Shown: piece after piece, positions 12,701 to 26,848 of the stretch | Layout of the letters: every line of letters begins with the position of its first letter | How positions within the stretch are numbered: the first letter of the stretch is position 1 | Source of the DNA: Rhipidocladum racemiflorum | Taxonomy: Eukaryota; Streptophyta; Magnoliopsida; Poales; Poaceae | Reading direction: 5' to 3' | Length of the DNA: 64,000 nucleotides | Assembly (NCBI GenBank): GCA_036346355.1 | Contig: CM070588.1 | Span: 21,313,914 to 21,377,913 of the forward strand | Translations under genes and position numbers: made by a program | The notes under the pieces: generated by a model | Databases searched by the model: none | What the model was told of the DNA's origin: nothing | Seen by the model: only the letters and a program-made list of their open reading frames with translations

Positions 12701-13173
12701 CGTCGTCTTCAATATGACGAACCATAGTAGAGAGGTTGAGGTGTGGAAGCACTTTTGTGCGTGGGAGCTAAAGACGGTTCTAGAGGTTGGTGCCGTGTTC
12801 TTCTGAGGAGAAACATCGGTTAAAGGGATCTGGCAGTTTAGTGCCAAGGAATGTATGGAATGAGGAGTGTGAGACCGTTTTCTTCCGCGATTTGTTTGGG
12901 GAGCTTATCCTATCTTTGGTCGTTTTGAGTCTTTCTGTAAGTGCTTTGTTTTGTTGATGTCGAGTAAGTTCTGGCAAGTTTTGAATATGAAGTTGTCTCT
13001 AGAGCCGTCAGTCTTCGCGCCTTAGCTCCTTGTTATGAGTGTTGGCTGGTGCAAATCGTAGGAGTTTCTGAGCGGGTTCAGAGAAGTGAACCTTAGCTCC
13101 CTTCGATTTAGTTGTTTTGCGTAGTGGTGTGTCAAGGATTCGAGGTCGAATCCTGTTGAAGGGTGGGGGAGAA
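9743..13173 (+). mobile_element. Non-coding internal region leading to LTR2
   Basis: No gene is visible. 10560-13173 matches the reverse complement of 18204-20690 in the - strand relative and, more weakly, 55250-57496. It ends in the polypurine tract GGGTGGGGGAGAA before LTR2. The first 640 bp (9743-10380) are a diverged second copy of the block at 11898-12260, starting at the same ATATGACYAATYCGGAGTGC motif. A small tandem repeat (GTTGAGAGTACCG units) lies at about 10475-10530. There is no primer site, so the 5' part belongs elsewhere. Confidence 0.75.
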
Positions 13174-15347
13174 TGTGACACTACGGAAGGTCGTAACGAT
13201 ATAAAATATGACATTATATATATTTTGGCTTTTCGGTACGACTTAAAGCGCTTTTCCGGGCTGCTTTCGGTCGTTTGGGCCTTCCCGGGGAAACTTGGGC
13301 CATGGGGGGATCTTTTTGGGCCTAAGGTGGGGGCTTCTTGGCCCATGTGGGGAGGAGGGGGCAGCCACCCTGCCCTAGGGCACCCCCAACACCTCCCCAT
13401 GCGCCCCACCTCCTCCTCCTCCCCCTCCCATAGCCGCCGCCCCCTTGCTCCTTGCCATGTGCCACCATCTCACCTTCCCCTTGCACCACCACCTCTCCAC
13501 CTCCTTTGCTGCCCCTAGGGGAGTTCTCCACCTCAACACCTCGAAGATCTATCCGTTGGAGCGCTCCGCGACGAGGAGATCCGGCGGGATTGGAGCGAGG
13601 AAGGAGATCGCACGAACCGGGTGGAGATCTATTGGGTTTTCGTGCGTCGGGCGAAGGTATTGCCGTGGGAATCCTTCGGGTTGTCTAGGATCTGTTCTAA
13701 GGGTGATTATCTTGTTTTTAGATCAATTGGTGGTGCTGGAATTGAGTAGATTAGATTAGATCTAGAAGTTGCCACGTTCTCTGTTTCGGGCAGCATGTGC
13801 AGTCGACCTAGGGTTCGGGTTTTCGCCAATTTAGATTCGGAATTTGGTCGTACGGCTGTTAAAGAAGTTGTAGGTAATTTCAATATATTTCCGTGGGTAT
13901 AAAGAATGTCCAATTCCGCCCAGCCGTTTGAAAGTTATGGCTGTTTTACTGAGCGTGTTAAAATCTGTGACGTGATTGGAACAGATCACGGTATTTTGTA
14001 GATTAAACAACTTTAGAGTCCGAATCAGCTTTTCCATATACTTAGAAAAAGTTAGGAAATTTCCTAAGCTACGCGAGGATGTACTCGTTTAATTGATTCA
14101 GAGTTTTAGAACTCAAGTTGTGCCTTTTGGAAGGCTGCTGTCCCGACGGCACAAAACCTCTGTTTTTGGGTTTAGCGAGTAGTTTGCGATGTCAGGGTAG
14201 AAGAGGGTTTGCTTACTGTTTTGTGGACATGATTGTGAGTGTGTGGTCCCTATGTGCAGGTGGTGTGACCCCGGGAGTGCCTTCTACTTCTCACCAATCC
14301 GTCGTCGTGGTTGAGGCAAGTGTATTGGACTGGGTAGCGGGTTATCGTTTTCTTGATCGGTTGTGATTGAAATTTAATATATGATATGTTCACATGCCAT
14401 GCTTTAATGATTGCCAATGATATGATGAATATGCTTACTATGCTATGAAGCCATGTGTTAATGTACAAGTGATTTATGATGTTGGCATGTTTGCATACAT
14501 GGCATGATACATGGCCCGGGTGGTGAGAAAGTCATAACTAGTCCGGGGAAGGTCGGTGAGAAAGTTATGACTATTCCGGAGAGCCAATGTGTAAGTCCTA
14601 CATCGTGATTCCATCCACCGCGGTGTGGGGAAGCGAGGAGTAGGCACCCTCCATCTTCGGGATGGAAGGGGGGAGAGGGTGCACACTGACGGGTGTGTAC
14701 TCAACCATACCGGTATGAGTTTCCAGGAGATATGTGCATCGCATTGCATTATATGAGGATGTTATATGATGATGTCAATGATATGCTTACGCTATGAATA
14801 TGAGATGTGTATGACGTTGTATGTGAAAAGTGGTGATGAAGGTATTAGAATGTATATTCTTGTTCCATTGCAATATACTTGCTGAGTGATAAACTCACGC
14901 TTTGTGTTTATGTTGTTTTTCTTAGGTACCATGAAACCAGCATGCGGGAAAAAGGGCATTAGCTACACATCTAGATGTAGCTTCATATTATTATACAGTT
15001 TAATCAGTGGGAGCCATGATAATAATGATTAGTGCCATGAATCTTGTTGTATGGGCTTGAGTTCATCGTTTGGTTGGTTATAATTGTTGGAATGGTTGAA
15101 TTCCTTATTTTAGACATAAGTGATGCTTTACTCATTGTTATTGCTATTTTAGATGTCTTATGCTATGATTTAACTTGCCTTTTTATTACTCTTGCTCCAA
15201 TTCATGTTAAAACAAAGGAGATGCTGCCGAAATTTTAGTTTTTTAGCATTTACTCCATTGCTGTAATTGATCTTAGTTGATGGTATTTAGATGTCGTTTA
15301 GACTATGTTTGGTAGCATTCAGGCATATTAAATGCCAGGGTGTTACA
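13174..15347 (+). mobile_element. LTR2, alpha family, complete 3' LTR
   Basis: The 2174-bp LTR runs from TGTGACACTACGGAAGG to GGGTGTTACA with a polypurine tract immediately to the left. It is the reference copy for the family. The GC-rich block at 13270-13660 yields overlapping open frames of up to 133 codons on both strands, which are shadows rather than genes. The right flank is GAAAT; its partner left flank is lost with the truncated start of LTR1. Confidence 0.9.
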
Positions 15348-16007
15348 GAAATTGTGATGTAAAATGTTCTGTCATGAACAATGTCTTAGCTAGTGTCCTT
15401 AGGTATGAGATATGCCCGGAAGATGATAGAATAAAAAAAATGTAGAATGGTTTGTGTTTGGAAAGGAAATTATTGTCGATGTGGACTATGTATGTAAATG
15501 ATATTGGTTAATTGTGGTTCCTTGTGAAAAAGGTCAAATAATTGGAAGAGATGGGATTTTGTGTAATTGATTATTTGGAGGTTCTCGTTTAGAACCCCAG
15601 CTATTAATAAGACAATGTTGGTGATTTGTTGGTAGAGAGGTTGTTAAGGGAGACGTGATTCGCTTTTTTTGTGTCATCTTAAGTTTAATGAGATGTGGTA
15701 GATAGGTGGAGAAGTGAGATTAAGGTTCTGTAAATAAAGTTGAAAAGGGAAGTTGCTCTGAGTTCATCAGGTTGGATGTGATAGTAGTATGAATTGTTTA
15801 ATGTGAGGATTTGGGCGTAAAAATTTGATTAAAGCCTTTTAGTGGGTGAAATCGAGGATTTCGGATGACTTTTGTATTACTATTGGGAATTGAAGTGAAG
15901 GTGGAACCGTAAGAGGTTGCACTTTGTTGAGTTAAATCAACACTTTCTCGCTAAGTGTAGGTTTTGAGAACTTGCGTGTCGTTTGTTCCGGTTTGAGTCT
16001 TTGTGTG
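15348..16007. other. Unassigned spacer between opposed elements
   Basis: This 660 bp separates a + strand 3' LTR from a - strand 3' LTR. The base composition (GT-rich on the + strand) resembles the internal regions of the alpha elements, but I could not align it confidently. No open frame of interest. Confidence 0.4.
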
Positions 16008-18203
16008 TGTAACACCCCGGCATCTAGTATGCCTGAATGCTACCAAACATAAGCTAAACAACATCTAAATACCCTGAATTAAGGTAAATTACAGCAAAGA
16101 AGTAAATGCTAAAACCCGAAATTTCGGCAGCATCTACTTTGTTTTAACATGATTTGAAGGAGCAACAACAGTATAGCAATATATGGAATATGAGAGACAA
16201 CTAAAATCAGCAGTAATTAACGACTTAGCAACAATATAAGTCTAGTTTCAAACATGTAATGTCTCCAAGAGTCAAACGAACAATAAGACTCTCATTTAGC
16301 AAAGCTAAACCTTAAAGCAATAATCATCACACGCAATTTATTATCAAAAACTAATTGAATGACTTGTGGAATTAAATGAGTGAAGCTACGTGCGGAAGTG
16401 TGACTATTTCCCTTCCCCGCATGCCGGTCTCATGGTACCTAAAACAACAAGAAAACACAAGCGTGGGTTCGAAACTCAGCAAGCATATTGCAATGGTACA
16501 ACAAGAACAATTACATGGCAATAATATCTCACATCATGTGAGCCTTCTCATTCATGATCACATATCATTATCATCATCATTACGTATGCAATGCAATGCT
16601 ATGCTCATGTCTCCTTGGAAAATCATACTGGTATGGTTGAGTACACACCCGTCGGTGTGCACCCTCTCCCCCCTTCCATCCCGAAGATGGAGGGTGCCTA
16701 CTCCTCGCTTCCGTTCATCGCGGTGAATGGAATCACGATGTAGGACTTACTCATTGGCTCTCTGGAATAGTCATAACTTTCTCACCGACCTTCCCCGGGC
16801 TAGTTATAACTTTCTCACCGCCTGGGCCATGTAACATGCCATGTATGCAATTATGCCAACATCATATTTAACTTGTACATTAACACATGGTATCATAACA
16901 TAACAAACATGCTCATCATATCATTGGAAATCATTAAAGCATGGCAAGTGATCATATCATATAGTCAATTTCATCTATTCTCAACAAGCAACCTACAAAT
17001 CGCTATCCATTACAATACACTTGCCTCAACCACGAGCAACGGATTGGCGGGAAGTAGAAGGCACTCCCGGGTTCACACCACCTGCACATAGGTACCACAC
17101 ACTCACAATCATGTCCGCAAAATAGTACGCAAACCCTCATCTACCCCGACATTGCACTACTCGCAACACCCAAAAACAGAGGTTCTGTCCCGTCAGGACA
17201 GCAGCCTTCCAAAAGGCATAACTTGAGTTCTGGGACTCCGAATCAATTAAACGAGTACATCCTCGCGTAGCTTAGGAAATTTCCCAACTTTTTATAAGTA
17301 TAAGGAAAGACTTATTCGAACCCTAAAGTGGTTTAATCTACAGAACACCGTGATCTTTTCCAATCACGTCACAGATTTTAACACGCTCGGTAAAACAGCC
17401 ATAACATTCAAACGGCTGATCGGAATTGGACTTTCTTTATACCCACAGAAATATATTGAAATTATCTACAACTTCTTCAACAGGCGGACGACCAAATTCG
17501 GAATCTAAATTGGCGAAAAACTAAACCCTAGGTCGACTGCTCATGCTGTCCAAAACAGAGAACATGGCAACTTCTAGATCTAATCCAATCTACTCAATTC
17601 CAGTACCACCAATTGATCTAAAAACATGATATTGATCCTTAGAACAGTACCTAGCCCAACCCCAAGGAGTCCCATGGCCATACCTTCGCCCGACGCATGA
17701 AAACCCAATAGATCTTCTCCCGGATCGCTCCTCGCTCCTCGCTCCAACGGATGGATCCTCGAGGTGCAGGGGAGGGGAGGCTACCCTAGGGCAGCAAGGG
17801 GGGTGGAGGAGAGGTGGTGGAGAGGTGGGGAGCAAAGGGGAAAGGGGAAGGGGGCGCACGGCCAAAGGGGGGGAAAGAGCGGGGGTGGCGGCTAGGGCTC
17901 AAGGGGGGGGGGGAATGTGGGCGCACAAGGGGAGGGGTGGGGCGCATAAGGGGCAGGGGGAGCCCCTTTTACCAGCCCCAAACAGGTTTCCTAGTCCTAA
18001 ATGGACTCATACTCCATCCCACCAAAGCCCACAACCCCTTCTTTTAGGCCCAAACTCCCCTGGAAAGGCCCAAATCCCCGGAAACGGCCCGAAAACGCGA
18101 TTAAACCTCACAACGTATGGTTTTATCCTCCAATACCATATTTATAATGTTTTTGACCTTATCAAGCACATTAAATAAGGTTACGACACTCCGTGGTGTC
18201 ACA
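16008..18203 (-). mobile_element. LTR4, alpha family, 3' LTR of - strand element
   Basis: This 2196-bp segment reads TGTAACACCCCGGCATC at its low end and GTGGTGTCACA at its high end, the reverse complement of the alpha LTR. At 18204 it is followed by TTCTCCCCCTTCG, the complement of a polypurine tract, which makes it the 3' LTR of an element transcribed right to left. The left flank is GTGTG, with no matching repeat after the supposed 5' LTR at 42553. Confidence 0.88.
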
Positions 18204-21200
18204 TTCTCCCCCTTCGAAAGGATTCGATCTCGAATCGAAGACATGCCACTACGCCAAACCAACAACACACAGAGACCTAATCTTCATGGTTCAAACCAGA
18301 AGAAAAGAGCTTTGGGTAAAGCTCGCCCCCGTGAGACTTCCACTCCCAGGTCGCTTCTCTAAATAAAACCACTGGAATTTACACTGATCGAGACTCGATG
18401 ACAGGACGCCTAGGTTCAAAGACCAACGGCTCTAATGATCACTCGCCATCAAACTTGCGAGAACTTTACTCAACATTGAAACACAAAGTACTCATTCATG
18501 GCCTCAGCACGACCCCAAGCGATAGGATAAAAAACCCAAACAGACCACGAAAGGAAACGGCCTCACACTTCTCCTTCGATACATCCCTTGGCACTAAAGT
18601 GCCCGATCCCTTTAACCAAAGCCACTCTCCAGAAGGACATGGTACCAACTTCTAGATCCATCTGCCGCTCCTTCGCACAACAGTGATTCATGTCTCAACC
18701 TCTCAACTGTGGTTCATCGTATTCGAGACGACGCAAACCAAGTGAGACACAACACTCTAAGATTACTAACTGCTTGAACCATCGGGGTTACATTCTGATC
18801 TTTTACAACAAGACCAACATCCACCCCACTACCACCGAAAGGAGAAGCCTACTTTATGGCCAGGGTTCTCAAAACTCATAAAAACACATCAGCAACCGAG
18901 CAATCCACATCGGTCGACACAACTCGCTCAGAGATCGGCGACAAAAGATCCAATACACTTCGAAAGGATAAAGCAATTATTTGCAACCACCAAGTGGTCC
19001 ATTAATAGTTTAATCAACCCTACCGTGGAACACATCAATGACCCGATTCTCCAAGAATGTTTGTATTGGGTGAACTCAACCATAAACCATGAACCCCAAA
19101 TTGATCCACACACAACAACTCGAACCCCAAAAGCGCTAAAAGCCACTGTGGAAAGAATTTGGCAACAACAAAAGAGTACTCATTTTAATTTCCTACGTCA
19201 AGACGCGAAGGAAGTACAAATGTCCTACACCACAACCAACATACCTGAAATTCTTCATTGTTTTCTTTTCATACCAGACAGAAATAGAAATCTCGATTTA
19301 TGACATGCATGCACACTTTACAAGAGCACTCCGGATTAGTCATATATCCATGTATGACTTTCTCACCGACCTGGCTCACCAACTTTTTCATCATTAAACA
19401 TCTATAAACAATGTCATGCTTCCTTTTCACCATTCATTCTTCATGTAACAACAATATCGAATAATCATTCACCAACCCACTACTTCTTCGGTATCACATG
19501 TTTGAAACACACATAACATTGACGGTTACGCTAAATCTTATAACTATGACGGCAACACCGATAACAGCAAAACACCACGTCGTAAAAGAACCCACATCAA
19601 TTGAAAACTGAACATGCAAAACATTGCATTTCAACCAAATTCAACATTTTGGAAGAGAACATCAAAATTTCAAGTCAAGCATCTGCTCCCACAACCGTCA
19701 CAAATTTTCTCAAGGAGAGGGAAATTCATTTCCAAAAGGGAACACCTCACTAACAAAATCATTTTATAAAACATTTATAAAATCCACCTTTTTGAAGCAC
19801 TCGCAAACATCACACACATTATGCAAATAAATCCATCTCCCGTCAAAAAGAGTTACAAATTAAGTCTCAAGAGTTTCCAACACAACCCACTATGTCCATC
19901 TGCTTCCGTTAAAATTTATTCTAAAGATATTTCAGTGCGAACGCAAAGGAGCGCGATCCACTCAAAAACTTTTTGGTGTAAATCCATACTCATAACACAA
20001 ATTAAACAAAATAGCCAAAACCAAAGATTGGCACCAATAGCTACGGGTTTTAGGGAAACTCGGAAACACAACACATGGAATACCTTGACCGAAGGCATTC
20101 AACCAAAATGGCAAACAACCACACCAGTTGAAAGGGTTTTAAACACTAGCTCAGCATGAATGCCACCATAACTTGTATTCCACTACACTTACCATTTAAG
20201 CATTCAAAAATCACTATTTACTCATCAAGAGAGTCCAACCGGATTTAACAAAATTTACATAACAATTTCTTTCAGTAGTTACCATTCCCAACACTTTTAA
20301 TTAAGGTTTAAGATGCTTATCACAAAGGCACCCAACCAAGACTACATTGACATGATCCCCACGGATCACCAAATCATATAACAACATATTCTATATTTCA
20401 AACATAGTACTTCAACAGCTACTTGAGCATGATCAACCTATAAATTTTATACTATCCATACGTCAAAATCTTGACAATTGAAACTTGTTCAATCAATGAC
20501 TTCCACAAATAATTAACATCTCTACAAGATAAAATTCGTAAATAGGATTATAAGATATGCATTCATTAAGGTTAAAATCTTACATCATGTTTATTATCCA
20601 TTGTTCATCCCATCACAACATGTACTCGACATAATTCCACAGTTTTACACTTTTCTCTATTGGATTAATGGTTTCCAACAATTAAAAACACTACCAAGTC
20701 ATCAATATCAATAATTTGCATAATCATCAATCAACAACATTGCTTTTAGCTACCCTATACATAGGTTACAACAAAATTGTCGCTACACAACATACTCCAA
20801 CTATTAAAATAGATTGAATACTAGCATTAACACTGCCCTTAACAACATCATTAACAATAAGTCTTATGTCTTCTCAATTGATATCAATACTAGCATTGTA
20901 GAGACACAACTGCATACTTCCAAATATACTAGTAGTTTGCAATAACGTAAATAGCAACTCTAATCAACTTCCAAATTAAAGTCACTAGGCAACACGATTA
21001 AATTTATCTATTATTCCATTATATTAGAACATCTTTAAACAACCAGCAAAGTTTCTTTAACAATAACAGCAATCTAAATCATCTTAATGTTTTAACTATG
21101 CATCAGGGTTTAAAACTTTAAACATAATCGGGGGTCATAAGCACCTTTAAAGCAAAGCAACCAATTCTAAGCATGTACATTAACACATTCAATCATTCTT

Positions 21201-21245
21201 GCTAAGAGTAAACTACAACACTAGTAGTCTATTTATTCTTTCAAT
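18204..21245 (-). mobile_element. Distal internal region of - strand alpha element, non-coding
   Basis: Read on the - strand this ends in a polypurine tract and matches 10690-13173. No gag-pol is present. A - strand frame of 72 codons at 18928-19146 shares short strings (SLMCS-VGLI, LVVA-N) with frames at 6735 and 56775, because the underlying DNA block is conserved. The last 255 bp (20985-21240) are duplicated at 25159-25418. Confidence 0.75.
18304..18363 (-). pseudogene. Relic of gypsy chromodomain C-terminus
   Basis: The - strand from 18357 reads E-A-T-W-E-W and, in the same frame, ends with L-Y-P-K-L-F, the closing motif of Tekay-type integrase chromodomains. It lies about 100 bp before the polypurine tract at 18204-18216, the same relative place as the relics near 7505 and 57330. 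Confidence 0.55.
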
Positions 21246-23747
21246 CATCGGCAATATCGACACAGAAATCCCCGGTAGTAGCGTACCATCGGGACGATAA
21301 TGTCGACGGCTGAAAACTAAAACAGAATACTTTCTGGAAGATACTGCCTTAACGTTGCCCACAGTACTTCTGCTCAAGCAGTCGTACCAGCCCCATACAT
21401 CAGCAGTACCGGAAATTCAAAGGCCGAGATCAGCACACTTTGGAATATAGCTACCGGCTTGTTTCACACAGTAATACCAAATGGGTGGTAATACCGGATC
21501 CAAACATCGGCAGCGCCGCGGCTCCAAAGGCTGGAAACAGCTCTCTCTGAAAACAACTACCAGCGTTATAGTCATAGTACTACTGCTCAGGCAGCGGTAC
21601 TGAGACCATCACGGTGGTAGCGCCAGTATTCCAGAAAGGGCCGGAATGCGAGAAAGGGGCTCTCGCTCAAACGGGATTGGAACTCAGGTACGAGCGCCAG
21701 GTCACGGTCCTAACAGCGCCAGGAACACAACTAACCTGGTACCAACCAGTTCTAAGCTCGTTTGATCGATTTACCACTTTCCGATTCCGAGCTCTGAACG
21801 AAACCCTAAAACGGTTTTCGAAAGAAAAGAACCAATGAAAATAATCCAAATGGGGACAAAAAGACCTAACACGAAACCGAGAAAACGAGAACTCAACGAG
21901 CAAAGGAAATCTAACTTTCTTCCTAAGCCCGGCAGTACCGGCGGTAGACCGGCGGTAGTGCCGCCATTAAACCCGGCAGTACCGGATACAAGGTCCGGTA
22001 GTGCCGCTCGCTGGGGATCGAAATGGGGTGCTCTCTGGAAATTAACAGCCGACGCCTAACTCCGTCTTGCCGCTCGGCGGCGTCTGACCTCACGGCCCGG
22101 TAGTGCCGGCCGCCAGAGAACGAGAAGGGAGCCCTCTGGATTCTAACTGCCGGCGGTGTGCGGGCGGTAGTGCCGACAAGGGCGGTAGTACCGGCCTCAC
22201 ACCGTCGGTAGTGCCAACTTTCCAGGAGACCTTTTGCAAAAAGTGGAATTTCGTGCAAATGAGTTCGGGACTTTTGACGCGAATGCATGAATAGGTTCCT
22301 AGGGACACTAGGGACCCATTCACGCTGGTTCCGTTAAGTTTCGAGCTCGTTTGCTCAATTTCACACCTTTTGACTTTGCGAACCCCGAAAACGACACGAA
22401 ATCGGTTTTCGACTCGAGAAGAGTCCAAATCCGGTTTTCATCGCGGTAGTGGAACCTCTATGGCTTCATGGACCAATACTCGCTAGCTTTGTGGATTTTG
22501 GAACTTCGAAACACAAATTTGTCACGAATGCCCAAAATGCACATTTTTGCAAATCGAGTCAAGCGACGAATTTGCAACTTGCGTATTGAATCCAATAGCA
22601 CCATACAGTCCCAAACGACCAAAAGCTCGCCTACGAATTCGTTTGCACGATGATCAAACTTCTAGAACTTGAAAACCCTAATTAATCCCGAATATCGATT
22701 CTGGACCCGAATCGAGTTCAAACTCGATTCTTCTGCGAGAATCGACCTTCATGGTATGGAACATATTCGTGAGTCGCCCTCTCGGTATTTCCGGAGCTAG
22801 GGCTTCAATGGGAAGTTTCCGTAAATTCGAGGAACGGCTTCTTGATGCGAATAAACCCAACAAGGAGTAGATAAGGGTTTTCGGAACGAATCAATCGCGC
22901 AAAAGAATCCTTCTAACCCTAACCCAGGTCTAGCAACCCGACAAAACACGGAATTGCTACCCGATCTAGGTTCTCTACGGTTAACGAGAGAGAAAAGAAA
23001 AGAGAAAAAGAGGGTGGAGGCTAGGGTTTGCATCAAACCTTAGGGTTTGAGCTCAAACTTCGAATCCATCGGTTGAGAGACTTCTTGGAGGCTTGAGAAT
23101 GCTTCACCACTCCTCAAGACTTGCTCTTCTTGCTCCTTGGGAGCTCCACCGGCCAGCATAGAAGGGAGGAGAGGAGGAGCTCGGGTTGGAGAGGAAGAAC
23201 AAGAGAGCGAGAGCAAGAGAGAGAGTGAGAGAGAGCAAATGAGAGAGGCAGGGAGAGAGGAGACTCTCCCCTCTGGATAAATACGAGAGAGGGAGGGCCA
23301 GGGCGACGTGGAGGAAGGAGATTGGTCAACAACCCCTACACCCGTCGCTCGGCCGGCAGTACCGCTCCCCTCGAGCGGTAGTGCCGCTGACCGGCAGCAC
23401 GGCCCTAGCCGGGCAGATCGCCGCTCCTGCAGCACAACTCCAGGTTCTTTCGCGGTCTTCTCCCCAATCTACGGAATCAACCTCCAGGGGTTTAAGGGAA
23501 AGGGTTTAGGATCTCAAAGAGAAGTTTTGGGGTTAGGCTTACTAACAACTTTAGAGGATTTTGACCGGACTCGAAACTCAGGGTTTCAGGTCAAAATCAA
23601 TCGAAACGGCTCGAGCGAATCGACAAAAACAATCCGAAAACAAATAACTCCAAATTAAGATCCAAAAATCAAATCAAAGCACCATTAAACACTCAATTAG
23701 CTTAATTAAGCCTAGTTAAACTTAATTACAAATTTCAGGATGTTACA
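21246..23747 (-). mobile_element. Truncated 'epsilon' LTR fragment
   Basis: This segment aligns almost throughout (about 95%) with 49190-51213 plus 59524-60039. Its high end, CAGGATGTTACA, is the complement of a TGTAACATCC LTR start, so it is a - strand LTR. Its low end at 21246 is an abrupt break into alpha-element internal sequence, so the other half of the LTR (present at 46901-49189) is missing. It is rich in short motifs of the type CGGTAGTACCG and carries a GA-rich tract near 23165-23270. Confidence 0.75.
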
Positions 23748-25158
23748 CTTTCTCATCGCTCGGACCATGTATCATGCCATGTATGCAAACATGCCAACAT
23801 CATAATTAACTTGTACATTAACGCATGGCATCATAACATAATAAGCATATTAATCATATCATTGGAAATCATTAAGGCATGGCATGTGAACATATCATAT
23901 ATTCAATTTCAATCTCAACCAATCTAGCTAACTACAATCCGCTACCCATTCCAATACACTTGCCTCAACCACGGGCGACGGATTGGCGAGAAGTAGAAGG
24001 CACTACCTGGGTCACACCACCTGCACATAGGTACCACACACTCACAATCATGTCCACAAAATAGTACGCAAACACTCTTCTACCCCGACATCGTAAACTA
24101 CTCGCAAAACCCAAAAACAGAGGTTCTGTCCCGTCGGGACAGCAGCCTTCCAAAAGGCATAACTCAGGTTCTAAAACTCCGAATCAATTAAACGAGTACA
24201 TCCACACGTAGCTTAGGAAATTTCCTAACTTTTTCTAAGTATATGGAAAGACTGATTCCGACTGTAAAGTGGTTTAATCTACAGAATACCGTGATCTGTT
24301 CCAATCACGTCACAGTTTTTAACACGTTCGGTAAAACGAGCATAACTTTCAAACGGCTGGGCGGAATTGGATGTTCTTTATACCCACTGAGAGTTATTAA
24401 AATTATCTACAACTTCTTCAACAGGCGGCCGACCAAATTCTGAGTCTAAATTTGAGAAAACCCAAACCCTAGGTCGACTGCTCATGCTGCCCGAAACAGA
24501 GAACGTGGCAAACTCAAGATTCCATCTAATCTACCCAACTACAGCCCCACCAATTGATCTAAAAACATTATAATAAACCTTAGAACAGATCCTAGACCAT
24601 CCCCAAGGATTCCCATGGCCATACCTTCGCCCGACGCACGAAAACCCAACAGATCTCCTCCCGGTTCGTGCGATCTCCTTCCTCGCTCCAAATCCACCGG
24701 ATTTCCTCGTCGCAGAGCGCTCCAACGGATGGATCTTCGGGTTGGTGAGGTGGAGAACTCCCCTAGGGGTAGCAAGGGAGATGGAGACGTGGTGGAGGGG
24801 TGGTGGCGCAATGGGGAGAGGTGGTGGGGGTGCGGCTAGGAGGAGGATTGGGGGGGCGGCTATGGCACACAAGGGGAGGTGGGGGGCGCACCAAGCAGGG
24901 GTGGGGCGCCCATAAGGGCAGGAGGAGGCCCCCAAAAAGGACTCCTACTCCTAAATGGACTCAAACTCCTCCCCACCAAGGCCCACGACCCTTTCCCTTA
25001 GGCCCAAACTCCCCCGGAAAGGCCCAAACTCCCGGAAACGGCCCTGAAACGCAAATAAACCTCATACCGTATGGTTTCAACCTCCAATTCCATATTTCAT
25101 AATGTTTTTGACCTCAACATTCACATTATATAAGGTTACGACACTCCGTGTTGTCACA
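23748..25158 (-). mobile_element. Truncated alpha LTR fragment
   Basis: This reads as the complement of the first 1.4 kb of an alpha LTR, ending GTTGTCACA at 25158 and corresponding to about 16810-18203 of LTR4. The last 800 bp of the LTR are absent; the epsilon LTR abuts instead. The 134-codon open frame at 24531-24935 is the usual GC-rich block shadow. Confidence 0.8.
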
Positions 25159-26653
25159 CCACTAGTCAACATGATTAAATTTCTCTATTAACCCGTTAGA
25201 TTAGAACATCTTTAAACAACCGGCAAGGTTTCTTTAACAGTATCATTAATTTACATCATCTTAATGTTCTAACTACGCATCAAGGTTTAAACTTTTAACA
25301 TTAAAGAGGATCATAAGCACTTTTAATGCAAGGCAGCAGATTCTAAGCATGTACATTAACCAATTTAATCATTCTCGCTACAGAGTAAACTACAACACTA
25401 GTAGTCTATTTATTCTCCAGCTAGAGATGCTAATCACATTGAATTGATTCAACTCAAAATTTAACTTAGCAACACATTATTCCATAAACCACATTGTTAC
25501 CTACTACATAGCACGGACATGAACTTTTCTAAACACCTTCATGGGGCACGAACTCTTGACAAACATGATGCAACTCAACTTTTAAAGATAATCACAACTC
25601 AAGAACCAGAACGAACACCGATAGAAAATTTCTCCTTTTCAGACAAGGAAGAAAAACAAAACTCCAACAGAAATGCAGGAGAGATCAACTCTCAATTTCT
25701 CAAATTTGCCCACAAAACTCTTCAACAAATCTAAAGATCTATACTTCCAAGAAGGAAGAAGGATGCACCAGGGAAAATCAATGTTCATTAAATCTTTTCC
25801 GATAAAGATTCAAACTTAATTCCACCCAACTCGAGGTCTGCACAAGGGGAAACTCCAACACTTTTCTATGTTAGGGAGAACAACAACCACATAAGATTCC
25901 TCCCCAAGACCACAATAACCAACAAAAAACGGGTGTCAAAACAAAATTGCAACCAACAGACGTGCAACACACAACTCGTCTTCTTCATCTTCAACCAAGG
26001 AAGACAAAACCACAAACCGCCTGCGGAACAATCCGCGAGAATCCCACTCCCAAACACTTTTCTTTTGATTTCAATCAACTAAAACCAAGAAAACTAACCA
26101 AAATCGATAGTTAGAACAGTGAAAAGCATCCGAAGGAAACCACCATCAACTCTTCTATTTGTCTCCAGTCAACTACCCGATCTACGATAGAAAAGGTAAG
26201 CACTCTTTCCCCACAAGGGGTTAATAGTTCTTCGGTGATGGCTTTAACCGGCGATACCGTCAAACCACACCCTTACTATGAACAAAGGTGGTGACCGAAA
26301 CCCATCGGCACCCCAACCCCACTTTATCACCACAACAAGCACAATCCAATCTTTTATCTCATAAACATAGCAACATGCATTATCAAATGAAGCATTGAAC
26401 ATCGAAGCTTAAATACAACGTTTATGCGTAAAGAAACGATACCCATACCCTTTCCTACTGTGCATCCATGTGTGTCAAATTTTATATTAGTTATTCCACT
26501 TTTGCAAGTTTTAATGTTGCTATCCTATGACAAAATTTTAGTTAAAACCTAAGCCATGTTTCTAAGTTATTCCACATCACATTTTAGTTGTATCCTATAG
26601 CATGACACTAAAAATACACATTCCAAGGACCTACAGCCCGCTCTGATACCAAC
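25159..26653 (-). mobile_element. Leader and proximal internal region of - strand alpha element
   Basis: Read right to left this begins at the primer site and matches 5300-6400 closely, then the middle block of the element at 53242. No coding sequence is supported. The far end (25159-25418) duplicates 20985-21240, so the internal region has been rebuilt by recombination between related copies. Confidence 0.8.
26640..26651 (-). other. Primer-binding site (initiator Met tRNA), - strand
   Basis: GCTCTGATACCA is the complement of TGGTATCAGAGC and lies two bases inside the LTR boundary at 26654. It shows that the LTR starting at 26654 is a 5' LTR of a leftward element. Confidence 0.9.
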
Positions 26654-26848
26654 TGTAACACCCCAGCATTTAATATGCCCGAATGCTACCAAACATACAC
26701 TAAGCAACCTCTAAATACCACAATTACAAGTAAATTACAGCAAAGGCACTAATGCTACAAACCGAAATTTCGGCACCATCTCCTTTGTTTTAACATGCAT
26801 TGAAGGAAACACAATAGCATAGCAATACAAGGCAGTATGAGAGACACC
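26654..26848 (-). mobile_element. LTR5, alpha family, part 1 (5' LTR of - strand element)
   Basis: This begins TGTAACACCCCAGCATT next to the primer site and runs 195 bp before it is interrupted by the Tekay-like element. The last five bases, ACACC at 26844-26848, are the target duplication. It continues at 41170. Confidence 0.88.
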
